From: Variovorax sp. PBL-H6
Lineage (GTDB): Bacteria; Pseudomonadota; Gammaproteobacteria; Burkholderiales; Burkholderiaceae_C
Length of the DNA stretch: 64,000 nucleotides
Direction of reading: 5' to 3'
Assembly (NCBI RefSeq): GCF_901827155.1
Contig: NZ_LR594660.1
Location: 682,001-746,000, forward strand
Part shown: positions 1 through 8,473 of the stretch, in pieces
Layout of the letters: each line of letters begins with the position of its first letter
How positions within the stretch are numbered: the first letter of the stretch is position 1
Notes under the pieces: generated by a model
What the model was told of the DNA's origin: nothing
Database searches by the model: none
The model's input: the letters and a program-made list of their open reading frames with translations, nothing else
Translations under genes and position numbers: made by a program

Positions 1-176
1 CTCCGCGCGCGAAGGCCTTAGGCCTCGACGTCGCAGGCACCTATTTCGACTACGACACGAAGATGCGCGAGCCGCGCATCCCGAGTACCGACGAAGCCTG
101 GGAGGACGGAACACTCGGCCGGGACGCCCGCTACGCCCGCGTAGTCTCGCCGCAGGACGCTTACGGCCTCGGTTAA
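1..176 (+). CDS. C-terminal end of a protein of unknown function (partial)
   Basis: An open frame enters from the left edge (first whole codon at base 3) and ends with TAA at 174-176, giving the last 57 residues of a hydrophilic acidic protein ending in GLG. It is followed 20 bases later by a strong terminator in the same direction, which supports a genuine gene end. The visible part has no motif I recognise, so no function is assigned. Confidence 0.6.
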   Translation, partial: PRAKALGLDVAGTYFDYDTKMREPRIPSTDEAWEDGTLGRDARYARVVSPQDAYGLG

Positions 177-197
177 CGACCAGCCCAGCTCATGATT

Positions 198-230
198 AAA
201 GGGGACCGCATCGCGGTCCCCTTTGTTTTG
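198..230 (+). terminator. Rho-independent terminator
   Basis: A 12-bp perfect stem (AAAGGGGACCGC / GCGGTCCCCTTT) with a 3-base loop is followed by a T-rich tail. It ends the partial gene at the left edge and can also serve the minus-strand gene that ends at 234. Confidence 0.85.
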
Positions 231-233
231 GAA

Positions 234-554
234 TCAATCAGGCTTCAGGGTCTCGAGCGAGTCGACCCGAAGGCGCGGCCCCACGGCCTTTGCCTCCCTT
301 GCACGGGTCACCGTGCCGTGCACGCGGACTCGAGTGTTCTGCCGGCGGGCTGCCTCTTCGGGCGAAAGGCCCTCGAGCGCCCAAACGCCTGCATCCTTGG
401 TGACGACAGCCGGCGTGTTGAACTCGGCCGTTCCCCGCAAAACGAGTTTTCCGGTGAGTTCGATGTGCTGGCCGACCGACGGTGCCGCGCAGGCCGACAG
501 CGCAAGCGTACTCAGAAGCATGGAAGCAAGAGCGAAACGGGGATTTTTGAGCAT
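234..554 (-). CDS. Small lipoprotein, unknown function
   Basis: 106 residues. The N-terminus is a lipoprotein signal peptide: basic start, hydrophobic stretch, then a lipobox LSAC with the acylated Cys at about residue 22. The remaining ~80 residues look like a small beta-rich domain (TGKLVLRG...VRVHGTVT) of the kind seen in periplasmic OB-fold-like lipoproteins, but no family could be named. AGGAC stands 4 bases before the ATG as ribosome site. It is probably anchored in the periplasmic side of a membrane. Confidence 0.7.
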   Translation of the reverse strand: MLKNPRFALASMLLSTLALSACAAPSVGQHIELTGKLVLRGTAEFNTPAVVTKDAGVWALEGLSPEEAARRQNTRVRVHGTVTRAREAKAVGPRLRVDSLETLKPD

Positions 555-576
555 TGGCGGTCCTAGTATGGGGCAG

Positions 577-610
577 AAAAAAGCTGCTCCTTGGTGTAGG
601 AGCAGCTTTG
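577..610 (-). terminator. Terminator of the M30-like protease gene
   Basis: Stem AAGCTGCTCC / GGAGCAGCTT (581-608) with an 8-base loop; read on the minus strand it is followed by a T run. It lies just after the minus-strand gene ending at 631. Confidence 0.85.
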
Positions 611-630
611 AAATCAGACCGTCGAGGGTC

Positions 631-2373
631 TTAGTTGACGATGACCGTCAGCGTCGTGCCTTGCGGGACGCGAATCGTCTCGTTGTACGTCCCGGTCGCG
701 TGGTAGCGGGTGACAGGGAAGCTCGCCAGGGACTCCAGCTGTGCTGGAACCGCAGACGGCAAACCACGCTCGACTTCACCAAAGAAGGCTGGGTCAATGT
801 CCACCAGGTTGAAGCCTTCTTCGCTACGAGCGGGCATCGTGTACTCAGGCACGCCCGAGCTCACCGGCACCAGACCAGCCGAGGCGGCCGAGAAGCGACG
901 CAGTTCTTTGCCAATGCCCGAGCCAGCACGCTGAGCCTTGATGGCGGCGTCCAGGATGTCCGCAGAGTCCTCGATGCCCGTGCTGTTCAGCACCGACTTG
1001 AAGAAGCCGAGGCCAAACTGGCGATTCAGGAAGCCACCGAACGAGCCGGAGACCGCGTAGCTTTCGCAGGTTGCTGCCATCGGCGTCCAGTTCAGCAGGC
1101 TGCAGTTGTAGCTGCCGACACCGCGGTAGTTCAGGTAGGAGGGGAAGCGCACGTCACGAATTGCGTTGTGAGCCTCGTCCAGCTTGAAGCTGGCCCAGTC
1201 CTCCATCATCAGCGCAGACATTTCTTCGAGCCAGATGTCGAACGTGAATTCAACGCCCATCTGGACGCCGCGGCGGTAGAAGTTCTGCATGTGCATGCCT
1301 TCGTGCGCCAGGGCTGTCACGATTTGCTTGAGACCACGCTCGCCGTCCAGGTACATCGTTTCCGTGTCCATGTACAAGCTCAGGGACTCGTTGCTCATCG
1401 CCAGTTGCGGGTCGCCGTCCTTCTTGAAGTTGTTCAGCGCCCAGAAGTAGCCGCCGAGGCCGTAGGCCTGGTTGTTCTGGTCGAAGTTCACGAAGAAGAT
1501 GTCAATCGGCTGTGCCGTGCCATCCAGGAGGAAGGATTCAGCGTGCGGGCCCCAAAGAGGGCCACCGACCTTCACCAACATGTCGTAGATGCCGCCGGTG
1601 CCTGCGAACGTGTCCCGCATGCGGGTCACGAGCGCGTCAGAGACGCGTGCCGGGGCCAGCTCCGAAGCTTCGACCCAGACGTTCACCATCGTGCCGTCGC
1701 CGGTCATCTTCTGGTCTGCCAGCCTGACGGTGCGCTGCGAGCGGTCGTTGAGGTACACGGTCCGCTGTTGGCCAACCGCATAGCCAGAAGCCTGCGAAGG
1801 CGCCGTCGGCGCAGTCAGCTTGGCTGCATACATCGACTTGGATGCCTTGCCGCCGAGCAGCTTTCCGAAGCCAGCGCGATTGAACTCGCTGATTTCAGCC
1901 TTCGCTGCGACGTCCACCTTGTTCGGCTCGACGTCGCCGATGACCGACTTGCTCAGAAGCTGGGTCTTGCCGCCGAGGTTGTAGATTTGCAGCGCCGGCA
2001 TCGGCACCGCTTCAGCGGATTCGTTAGTGAACACCAGCGTCACCAATTGACCGTTCAGGCCTTTGATGGACACCGGAATGTCGACAGGAATCGTGGAGGT
2101 GTTCGAAGCCTGCCAGACGCCGGTACCCGAACCCCCGTAGGTGTTCTGGTCGACCGCGCCGCAGCCGGTGCAAGCAGCGACTAACGGCGAGTCGGTCGGT
2201 TGCGCGGGCGTTTGGGGCGCTTCCACGACGGGTGGCGTCGTGGGCGTTTCCGGGAAGGCCATCATGCCTCCACCGCCACCACCGCCACCGCCACCCCCGC
2301 AAGCGGTGAGTGCAACGGCAACAGCCAGGCCGGCGGCGAAGCCCAAGAGAGATTTCGTTCGATAACGGTACAT
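631..2373 (-). CDS. Secreted zinc metallopeptidase lipoprotein (M30/hyicolysin-like)
   Basis: 580 residues. A lipoprotein signal ends in LTAC (Cys about residue 25) and is followed by an uninterrupted run of 11 glycines, then a Pro/Thr-rich linker. The catalytic region shows HEGMH at about residues 357-361 with a downstream WLEEMSA glutamate, the gluzincin pattern HExxH...E. Length and layout fit peptidase family M30-like proteins, in which an Ig-like beta region precedes the protease. It is expected to be an outer-membrane or periplasmic protease; the substrate is unknown. A CTAGAC-N5-AGGAA box lies 68 bases upstream and a terminator follows. The family name is an inference from the motif spacing. 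Confidence 0.75.
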   Translation of the reverse strand: MYRYRTKSLLGFAAGLAVAVALTACGGGGGGGGGGGMMAFPETPTTPPVVEAPQTPAQPTDSPLVAACTGCGAVDQNTYGGSGTGVWQASNTSTIPVDIPVSIKGLNGQLVTLVFTNESAEAVPMPALQIYNLGGKTQLLSKSVIGDVEPNKVDVAAKAEISEFNRAGFGKLLGGKASKSMYAAKLTAPTAPSQASGYAVGQQRTVYLNDRSQRTVRLADQKMTGDGTMVNVWVEASELAPARVSDALVTRMRDTFAGTGGIYDMLVKVGGPLWGPHAESFLLDGTAQPIDIFFVNFDQNNQAYGLGGYFWALNNFKKDGDPQLAMSNESLSLYMDTETMYLDGERGLKQIVTALAHEGMHMQNFYRRGVQMGVEFTFDIWLEEMSALMMEDWASFKLDEAHNAIRDVRFPSYLNYRGVGSYNCSLLNWTPMAATCESYAVSGSFGGFLNRQFGLGFFKSVLNSTGIEDSADILDAAIKAQRAGSGIGKELRRFSAASAGLVPVSSGVPEYTMPARSEEGFNLVDIDPAFFGEVERGLPSAVPAQLESLASFPVTRYHATGTYNETIRVPQGTTLTVIVN

Positions 2374-2440
2374 GCGTCCTGTTTCCTTGTTCCGGCTGTG
2401 CCGGCTTTTCGTTGGCGACGCGAGGTCGCAAAAAATGTGG

Positions 2441-2456
2441 TTCCTTCGCGGTCTAG
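2441..2456 (-). promoter_or_regulatory. CTAYAC-N5-AGGAC-type box (CTAGAC-N5-AGGAA)
   Basis: Variant copy of the recurring box on the minus strand, upstream of the M30-like protease gene; the leader would be about 70 bases, longer than usual for this box. Confidence 0.5.
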
Positions 2457-2532
2457 CAACCGCCCATGAAAAGGGGGTACGGGTCTAAAAGGAAGGTCTG
2501 CGAGGGACCTGACGGCCCGCTGCAACGACGCA

Positions 2533-4278
2533 TTAAAGGGAGAGCAGTGCGCCGGGCTCGGTGACTCGTTCGTCGATTTGCATGTGGCGCACGTCTCGCA
2601 CATGAGCAAGGAGCTGAGGCGCGCCGTCGACGGCCACCAGCGTCAGGCTGATGCTGACGGTGAATTCCGAGCCGTCTACGCGGCGCACGCGCCAAGTGAA
2701 ATACACGGGTAGCCCTGAAAGCGCCGATTGCATCTTGCTCAGGGCCATCTCGCGCGAGAGCTGCCCATCCGGTTGCAGCCGAGGGGCGAGGTCCCAGGGG
2801 TCAAATCCGGCAAGCTCATCGGCGCGGCTCATGCGGAGCATCCGAAGCAGCTTCGGGTTCGCTTCCATCAACTTGCCGTCCCGAAACAGTGCGATGCCGT
2901 CATTGGCCTGCTCAAACAGGACGCCGTAGCGACGGGCGTATCGTTTTGCCTCGGTCTCGGCACGTCGAAGTTCCGTGATGTCGCAAACGATGCCGCATAC
3001 CCGGACAATTTGACCCGCAGCGTCCTTGACGACCTGCCCCGATACGAAGAGGACATCAGCCCCGCCAAGGCTGCGCTCGATGCTCACGTCAAAACGAAAT
3101 CCCTCTCGATTTCGGGTCGCCCACAGGAATCGTCGCAGGACGCGGCGCTTTTCCTCAGGCGCGAGGGCGCCAAGGAAGGCTTCAAGCGTTCTCCCCCAGG
3201 TCGGACCACGGTGGCCCGCAAGATTGGCGAGCTGGCGTGACCGATAGAACCGTCGGGGCTCGGTGCTGTAGTCGAATACGCCCTCGCGCAGCCCGCTTGC
3301 GGCAAGTTCGAAACGCTCCTCCTCGGCTCGCAGGCGGCGTAGCCAGGCAAAGATTGCGGCACACATGGCCCAAAAGAAGACCAGACCCACAGTGCAGAAC
3401 AGGATGACGCCGCGCGTGACCTCTCGCCAGGCTTTGAACACCTGAATCCTGTCCAGCCCGACCGCCACGATAAGCGGATGGCCGGGAACACGGCTGTATG
3501 CCGCGAATTTGGCCCGACCGTCCTTGGCAACGCCCGCCGGAATGGTGAATGTGCCCTCGGCGCCGAACGAGCCCACAGGCAGGGTGGTTCCGGCAAGGTT
3601 GTCCCCGACCGTACTGGCGGTGTATGGCACACGTGTCAGCAAGATTCCCCGGTCGCTCACCAGGGAAAGGACCGTGTGGGGCCGGGTGGTCAACGAGCGA
3701 TAGAAAGTCCGCACGTAGCGCAGGTCGACCAACGCCATGACCATGCCGCCAAACTTCCCCTTGTCGTCGTAAATCGCTTTGGAAATTGGCAGCACCCACT
3801 CGGTGCCATCGGGCGCCCGCCGCGGCTCTCCGATGTGGGTCCCGCGGTCCAGGGGCGTTTTCTTAAAGTAGGCGAGTGTTTCGCAGTCCTTGAAGTAGGC
3901 GTCAGGCGGGGTGACGCGCCCAGAACTTGCGACCACCTCGCCATTCGGGCCCACCGCCAGAAGGGTCGCAATGACGGCGTTATCGAGCACCTCGCGTGCG
4001 ATGGCTTGATGCACCCTCGCGGGCGAGAGGGCGCGGTAGCCGCCCTCTGCGCGGATGGCCGAAGCCGAGGCGTGGAGCGTGTTCGTTACGTCCCGCAAGG
4101 AGGCCGACAGGTGACCGGAGAGGCTTTGGGCCACGAGCTGCCCTTCCCTGTATGCTTCTTCGATGGAGCGCTCACGGGAGGAACAGGCCGACCAGACGGC
4201 AAAGGCCACGGTGACACTGGTCACGACGAACGCCGACAGGGCCAAGACGTATTGAAGGGGAATTCGGCGGGCCAGCAT
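2533..4278 (-). CDS. Membrane sensor with Cache and two PAS domains but no output domain
   Basis: 581 residues. One N-terminal transmembrane helix (residues ~8-32), a ~250-residue extracytoplasmic double-Cache-like domain (DNAVIATLLAVGPNGEVVASSG; PYFK-type segment), a second transmembrane helix (~285-310), then two PAS/PAC units (~320-440 and ~450-570; the second contains DGIALFRDGKLMEANP). The protein stops right after the second PAC motif. Sensors of this build normally continue into GGDEF, EAL or histidine-kinase domains; none is present here and the downstream DNA does not encode one. It may signal through a partner or be a truncated remnant. Confidence 0.75.
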   Translation of the reverse strand: MLARRIPLQYVLALSAFVVTSVTVAFAVWSACSSRERSIEEAYREGQLVAQSLSGHLSASLRDVTNTLHASASAIRAEGGYRALSPARVHQAIAREVLDNAVIATLLAVGPNGEVVASSGRVTPPDAYFKDCETLAYFKKTPLDRGTHIGEPRRAPDGTEWVLPISKAIYDDKGKFGGMVMALVDLRYVRTFYRSLTTRPHTVLSLVSDRGILLTRVPYTASTVGDNLAGTTLPVGSFGAEGTFTIPAGVAKDGRAKFAAYSRVPGHPLIVAVGLDRIQVFKAWREVTRGVILFCTVGLVFFWAMCAAIFAWLRRLRAEEERFELAASGLREGVFDYSTEPRRFYRSRQLANLAGHRGPTWGRTLEAFLGALAPEEKRRVLRRFLWATRNREGFRFDVSIERSLGGADVLFVSGQVVKDAAGQIVRVCGIVCDITELRRAETEAKRYARRYGVLFEQANDGIALFRDGKLMEANPKLLRMLRMSRADELAGFDPWDLAPRLQPDGQLSREMALSKMQSALSGLPVYFTWRVRRVDGSEFTVSISLTLVAVDGAPQLLAHVRDVRHMQIDERVTEPGALLSL

Positions 4279-4451
4279 TCGATATCTCAGGGGTTGCCTA
4301 TGGGTTATCGGCGCGAGGACCGGAAGCTTTAGGCCGCCATCGCCGATGAGGCCCCTGCGGCTAACCCGGCGGTCACAAGTGCTGTCAGCGCTTGGTTTTC
4401 GGCGTCTCGCTTCCTACCGCGCATCATGGTCCCGCGAGGACAGGGGCGTTC

Positions 4452-4468
4452 GCTATAGGTGGCACGGA
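4452..4468 (+). promoter_or_regulatory. CTATAG-N6-CGGAC box
   Basis: Variant of the recurring box on the plus strand, 31 bases before the ATG at 4500, with a separate AGGAG ribosome site closer to the start. Confidence 0.45.
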
Positions 4469-4499
4469 CAACCTCCGTGCTTTGCACCAAGGAGATTTA

Positions 4500-4796
4500 A
4501 TGCAAGTTCAGACCAACAGCCGCGCCCAACGACGCTTTCTCGATGCCGTCGCCATCCAGCGCCAAGTGGCAATCGCCAGGTCTCGCGCCACGGCCGTTAA
4601 CGACGCTCGCGTTTCTGTTCAGCGTGGCCGCTTCCGCAAACACCACGCAATGGACTGTGGAAATACGAACTGCGGCCTGTGCAGCAATGCCCGCCGCAAT
4701 CCGCACTCGAGTGGCCTTGCCCGGCTGACCCGTCAAGAGCGGGTGCATCTCGAGCAGCTGTCCGGCGGCGTTCGCGAGCTTTTTTCGGGCCACTAA
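4500..4796 (+). CDS. Small basic protein with a CxxC...CxxC-type cysteine cluster
   Basis: 98 residues. ATG at 4500 is chosen because AAGGAG stands 7 bases before it and the promoter-like box lies just upstream; an in-frame ATG further 5' would start before the box. The middle carries HAMDCGNTNCGLCSNARRN, a compact cysteine motif followed by arginines, as in small conserved proteins of phages and proteobacterial plasmids that probably bind metal. Function unknown. A strong terminator follows 27 bases after the stop, so it is a one-gene unit. Confidence 0.75.
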   Translation: MQVQTNSRAQRRFLDAVAIQRQVAIARSRATAVNDARVSVQRGRFRKHHAMDCGNTNCGLCSNARRNPHSSGLARLTRQERVHLEQLSGGVRELFSGH

Positions 4797-4823
4797 GCAG
4801 GAAGTACTCCAACATTCAACACG

Positions 4824-4846
4824 GGGCACCTTTTGGTGCCCTTTTT
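4824..4846 (+). terminator. Rho-independent terminator
   Basis: GGGCACC tttt GGTGCCC followed by TTTTT, right after the small cysteine-motif gene. Confidence 0.9.
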
Positions 4847-4920
4847 CACGCCTGCCTCTCGCGCCCGCCCACGTCGCCTCCCCCACCCATCCTGGGTGAT
4901 GGCGGTTTCACGCCTTTTTC

Positions 4921-4943
4921 AAGGCAAGCCTTGGCTTGCCTTT
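4921..4943 (+). terminator. Second hairpin, possible terminator
   Basis: AAGGCAAGCC / GGCTTGCCTT stem with almost no loop and a short T tail. It lies between two gene units; the 4847-4989 interval holds no gene I can support. Confidence 0.45.
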
Positions 4944-4989
4944 CGGTATGCCCGTGCGCCGAAGGGGCAGCAGGGGATAAGTCACGGCC

Positions 4990-4995
4990 CTACAC
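4990..4995 (+). promoter_or_regulatory. CTACAC half-box
   Basis: CTACAC 24 bases before the metallophosphoesterase ATG; the AGGAC half is not conserved here. It fixes the start at 5019, since upstream in-frame ATGs would lie before the box. Confidence 0.4.
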
Positions 4996-5018
4996 GAGAG
5001 CTGATTCCCAGCTCGGCC

Positions 5019-5789
5019 ATGAACCTTCAAATCCTCTCCGACCTCCATATGGACGGCGCAGCCTGGACGGCGCCGCTCACCGAAGCCGACGCTATCGTGG
5101 TGGCCGGCGACCTTTTCGACGATGGTGCACGCTCCGCCGTGTGGTGCGTCGAGCTTGCCCAGACTGCGGGGAAGCCCGTCTTCTTCGTGCCGGGGAACCA
5201 TGATTTCTACGACGGGGTGATTTCGGAGCGCTTGCTGAACATGCACCGCATTGCGTGCGCAGGCGACGTCTACCTGCTGCACAACAAGTCCGTAGAGCTG
5301 CAGGGGGTGCGATTCGTCGGAACTCCGCTGTGGTCCGACTTTCAGATTGACGGCCCTGCGTCGTCCGTGCTGGCCAAGCATGCCGCCCAGGACCTCATGG
5401 GCGACTTTCAGTACATCCGCATCGGCGATGGGACGGGAAGCGCCAGGAACCTTCGCCCGAACGACGCAGTGCGGATGCATGAGCGAGGCCTGCGCGCGCT
5501 AGACCGCGGATTGACCAACGCCTACTCGGAGAAGGTGGTGGTCATAACGCACCACGCACCGTCCGTACGTTCGCTCACCCGGGGCTTCCGGTACTCACCA
5601 CTCAACGGGGCCTATGCCTCTGACATGGACGAGTACGTGGGCAACTCGATGGCCAAGCTTTGGGTCCACGGCCACATGCACGCAACGCACGACTATATGG
5701 TCGGCTCGACACGCGTGCTCTGCAACCCACGCGGCGGCCCCCGTAGCCTCAACGTCGACTTCAACCCTGCCATGGTCGTCGAGGTTTAG
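5019..5789 (+). CDS. Metallophosphoesterase (calcineurin-like)
   Basis: 256 residues. The metal-binding motifs of the calcineurin-like superfamily are in order: SDLHMDG near the N-terminus (D-x-H), VVAGDLFDDG (GD), VPGNHDFYDG (GNHD/E), VVITHHAPS (GH-type histidines) and WVHGHMHATHDY (GHxH). The protein therefore probably hydrolyses a phosphoester with a dinuclear metal centre; the substrate cannot be read from sequence. It is cytoplasmic, with no signal peptide. The next gene starts 6 bases after the stop, so the two are likely co-transcribed. Confidence 0.85.
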   Translation: MNLQILSDLHMDGAAWTAPLTEADAIVVAGDLFDDGARSAVWCVELAQTAGKPVFFVPGNHDFYDGVISERLLNMHRIACAGDVYLLHNKSVELQGVRFVGTPLWSDFQIDGPASSVLAKHAAQDLMGDFQYIRIGDGTGSARNLRPNDAVRMHERGLRALDRGLTNAYSEKVVVITHHAPSVRSLTRGFRYSPLNGAYASDMDEYVGNSMAKLWVHGHMHATHDYMVGSTRVLCNPRGGPRSLNVDFNPAMVVEV

Positions 5790-5795
5790 GCAGTC

Positions 5796-6254
5796 ATGCT
5801 CCGCAGCGAATACGCCCTCTACCTTTCGGACATCGGCCTGAGTAAAGACCAGCTCAGGGCGATTCGCTCTGCCCTCGCTATCAGCATGCGCGAAGCCCCT
5901 GACCCTTTCTCCGTCGGCTTCGACAGCGGGCTCAATCTGGTCTTCCAATTCCTCTCGGGAGGCTTAGCCGAGGCCTCGGAGTTCGAAGACGACTATTCGG
6001 GCTTACCGGCTCACGTGCAAGTCCCTGAGGCGCCGGGCGAGCATGCGCTTCAGCTCCCTGCACAGTGGCATTGGGCGGCTGAGCAAGCGGAACAGCTGGC
6101 AGGCGCGGTGCAAAGCCTCGCGCGGCCAACCTGGCATGAACTAGCTTGCCAAGCAGCCCGAGCAGAGGCAGAGCCGGAGCGCTTGTTTTGGGCCGGGCGA
6201 GCCTCGGCACTCACTGCAGTTGCAAGCGCGTTTTGGGGCCAAGCTCAACCATAG
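5796..6254 (+). CDS. Hypothetical protein co-transcribed with the metallophosphoesterase
   Basis: 152 residues, mainly helical and alanine/glutamate rich, with several Trp in the C-terminal half. No motif recognised. It begins 6 bases after the metallophosphoesterase stop and ends 16 bases before a hairpin, so it is the second gene of a two-gene unit. The N-terminus (SKDQLRAIRSAL...REAPDPFSVGFDSGLNLV) is of a type I cannot assign. Confidence 0.65.
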   Translation: MLRSEYALYLSDIGLSKDQLRAIRSALAISMREAPDPFSVGFDSGLNLVFQFLSGGLAEASEFEDDYSGLPAHVQVPEAPGEHALQLPAQWHWAAEQAEQLAGAVQSLARPTWHELACQAARAEAEPERLFWAGRASALTAVASAFWGQAQP

Positions 6255-6270
6255 GCCGTTGCGCCCGAGC

Positions 6271-6300
6271 AAAAAAATGCTGCCCTCGGGGAGGGCAGCA
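6271..6300 (-). terminator. Convergent terminator
   Basis: GCTGCCCTC ggg GAGGGCAGC with seven T on the minus strand side. It serves the minus-strand gene ending at 6309 and probably also the plus-strand gene ending at 6254. Confidence 0.85.
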
Positions 6301-6308
6301 GGAAAACA

Positions 6309-6668
6309 TCAGCGGCGAGCGTAGCGAGCCTTGTTGAGGGTTCGATGCTTGTCAGAGCGCAAGTTGACCCAGACTGTCTTGACGACGCCCCCTGGCAGGA
6401 GCGCCATGACTAGGTCACGATACTCGTCCATTGGGCAGCGCCACAGTTGCTTGACAACGCGGCTATTTCGACCGTCGGGGCCGTCTTCCGCTTCCGTTTC
6501 GATGAGGGTTGCTTGCTCCGGGATAAAGGCATGGAGCAACGTCACCTTACCGTACCGGTCGCTGTTGGCTTCATTGAGGGCGTGCCTCGTGTACCTCAGA
6601 GGTCCACGGTGGCATGGCTCAGCCAGGCGCGCCGGCATAAAAACATCCTTGTGAAAAAGAGCGGTCAT
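6309..6668 (-). CDS. Hypothetical protein, possible DUF4258-like
   Basis: 119 residues. ATG at 6668 preceded by CTGGAG. The segment YTRHALNEANSDRYG resembles the helix that opens DUF4258/toxin-like small folds, but the match is short and a function is not assigned. A CTAAAC-N5-AGGAA box stands 20 bases upstream and a terminator directly follows, so it is a single-gene unit. Confidence 0.6.
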   Translation of the reverse strand: MTALFHKDVFMPARLAEPCHRGPLRYTRHALNEANSDRYGKVTLLHAFIPEQATLIETEAEDGPDGRNSRVVKQLWRCPMDEYRDLVMALLPGGVVKTVWVNLRSDKHRTLNKARYARR

Positions 6669-6687
6669 CAAAAGCTCCAGGGGGTTG

Positions 6688-6703
6688 TTCCTGAAGCGTT
6701 TAG
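6688..6703 (-). promoter_or_regulatory. CTAAAC-N5-AGGAA box
   Basis: Minus-strand copy of the recurring box with exact 5-base spacing, followed by CAACC and then the ATG at 6668. Confidence 0.55.
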
Positions 6704-6835
6704 CGAAGCCCCTTTAAATAGCTTCTGCGTACGAGGCTCCTCCGCCTCGCCCCTGTTGGGCGTAGCACCCCTTAACCCTGCCTCCGGCTAAAGGGCCTTG
6801 CTACAGGACCGAACGAGCACTTCCCTACGCTTCAC

Positions 6836-8089
6836 ATGCCCGCACACGTCCCCGCCCTTGACCACTCCACCTGGCGCCATCTCCTGCGCGAGGTGACGCA
6901 GGCCTCGCTTGGGCTGCGCCTGAAGCGCTTCCCGAAGGAATTTCTCCAGACCGTTCTCGTGGCGCCCGCCACGGTCGCCCGGTGGATTGCGCAGGAAGTA
7001 CCCGCCTTGCTCGAGCGTCCGCATCTCCATGTCGTGATTGCTGGCGCCGCGAAGGGCCCGGACAGCCTGGACGAAGGTCGCTGGTACCAATACCTGCCCA
7101 CGTTGCTTGGACGGCCAAAAATGACGGTGCGGGTCACGTTAGTCGGGCCGGAACTGAAGCAGGGGACAGAGAACGCGAGCATTCGCTCGGCAAACGAACG
7201 GTCCGGCATCATCACGAGCGCCGGAGCAGACGCTGTGAGCAACCTGCCTACGGCAGAGCTCGCCGCGGATGCTCTTTCAAGCTGGTGGGCGGAGCGCCCC
7301 CAGAGCGAGGCAACGCCCGACGTGTGCTTCGTGTTCCACCCCGGCATGGAAGCCTTCGGTGGCTCCTGGCTGTCGCGGGAGCAGGGCCTATTACCGTTGA
7401 TGGACGCCGGCGTTCCAATCGGATTGGCCGCCTCTTGTGTTGAGGAGCTTTGGCACGACGAGTGGTTGGTACGCAAGTACGGCGCAGCCATGCGCGGTCT
7501 GGCACAGGCGAATCCTTTCGCGCTCGAAAGGGACAACGCCAGATTTGGAGGCCAATGGGCCGCCCTTACCTGGACGCTGGACCCCACCCTCGTACCCGCC
7601 GCAGATTTCAAGGCCATCAAGGCGGAGCTCGTTCGCTTCTACCTCGCGCTCGACCAAGCCAAGCCCGGCTTTTCCTCCTCGGGGAACGCCATCTTCGGAT
7701 TCATCGGCGGTGTGGTCCCGATTCAAAACGTGGCCACCGATGAACGAGCCCGGTTGGTCGGCATGCCCGCCGGCGTGCTTCTGTGCCTGGAGTCCGGCCA
7801 ACTGCTCGGCCAAAACACGGTCGGGCGCTTCGAGCTTGTGGAGCGCATTCCTGCAGTACCGCTCGACTTCCTGGCCGATTTCCCTGGCGAGGAGGCCCAC
7901 CCGGTTGACAGGTTCATCTGGGCGTCCGAGAAGTTCCGGGGATACGTGGAGCCAGTGCTTTTGTCGAGTGCAAAGAGGGCACCAGAGACCTACTTCGACC
8001 TCTTCGGCTCCCCGTTGGAAGCAAGGAAAGGGTCGATGCCTGGCGACCCGGGCCCCGGCGGCATTTCCGACTCTATAGGCGAGGGCTAA
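6836..8089 (+). CDS. MSS51 C-terminal-like domain protein
   Basis: 417 residues. Two segments fit the MSS51 C-terminal/zinc-MYND-associated domain known mainly from eukaryotes: HLHVVIAGAAKGPDSLDEGRW...VRVTLVGPEL near residues 62-105 and VCFVFHPGMEAFGG...GVPIGLAASCVEEL near 163-205. The remainder is unassigned. Bacterial copies are uncommon and their role is not known to me. Start at 6836 is the first ATG after a CTACAG element; the ribosome site is weak. It stands alone between intergenic regions. Confidence 0.6.
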   Translation: MPAHVPALDHSTWRHLLREVTQASLGLRLKRFPKEFLQTVLVAPATVARWIAQEVPALLERPHLHVVIAGAAKGPDSLDEGRWYQYLPTLLGRPKMTVRVTLVGPELKQGTENASIRSANERSGIITSAGADAVSNLPTAELAADALSSWWAERPQSEATPDVCFVFHPGMEAFGGSWLSREQGLLPLMDAGVPIGLAASCVEELWHDEWLVRKYGAAMRGLAQANPFALERDNARFGGQWAALTWTLDPTLVPAADFKAIKAELVRFYLALDQAKPGFSSSGNAIFGFIGGVVPIQNVATDERARLVGMPAGVLLCLESGQLLGQNTVGRFELVERIPAVPLDFLADFPGEEAHPVDRFIWASEKFRGYVEPVLLSSAKRAPETYFDLFGSPLEARKGSMPGDPGPGGISDSIGEG

Positions 8090-8103
8090 CTTTGAGCGCT
8101 GAG

Positions 8104-8109
8104 CTATAC
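8104..8109 (+). promoter_or_regulatory. CTATAC half-box
   Basis: CTATAC followed 5 bases later by GTAAAC instead of AGGAC, 40 bases before the ATG at 8149. Confidence 0.35.
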
Positions 8110-8148
8110 GTAGGGTAAACCCTTCCTCTACTACTTGGAGCAACCGTC

Positions 8149-8355
8149 ATGCCCGTCTCGCACAGCCCGAAGTTCACTGATGATTTTGAGCGCCAGCTCG
8201 CTGCCCAGGCAGCCGCGCAAGGTGGCACGAAGGACGGCTACACGTTCAGCGACGCCTTCCACCTGTGCAAGGACGCGCTAACGACCGTAGTGCGTGTCGT
8301 GCAACGTCTGCGGGCAATCGCTCAAAGCCGGAAGGTCGGCTTCAACGTCGCCTGA
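8149..8355 (+). CDS. Small hypothetical protein
   Basis: 68 residues, ATG preceded by TTGGAG. Probably helical throughout; no motif. A box-like CTATAC lies upstream and a terminator follows 18 bases after the stop, which supports a real one-gene unit despite its size. Confidence 0.6.
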   Translation: MPVSHSPKFTDDFERQLAAQAAAQGGTKDGYTFSDAFHLCKDALTTVVRVVQRLRAIAQSRKVGFNVA

Positions 8356-8373
8356 GCGGCCGTAGCCCGACAG

Positions 8374-8397
8374 AGCCCTGCCGATGCAGGGCTTTTT
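8374..8397 (+). terminator. Rho-independent terminator
   Basis: AGCCCTGC cgat GCAGGGCT followed by TTTTT. Confidence 0.85.
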
Positions 8398-8473
8398 GCT
8401 GGCCAGTGCCGATGCCAATCGCTCGTTTAAGCGCCGCGCGCTATTCAACAGCAACCCCTTTCGGAACTGAACG

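Noticed and set aside
223..2184. Long open frame on the plus strand opposite the protease gene
   Set aside because: It is a GC-rich antisense shadow; the minus strand carries the HExxH lipoprotein with signal peptide, box and terminator.
3478..4332. 284-codon plus-strand frame opposite the sensor gene
   Set aside because: Low-complexity, no ribosome site; minus strand encodes clear Cache and PAS domains.
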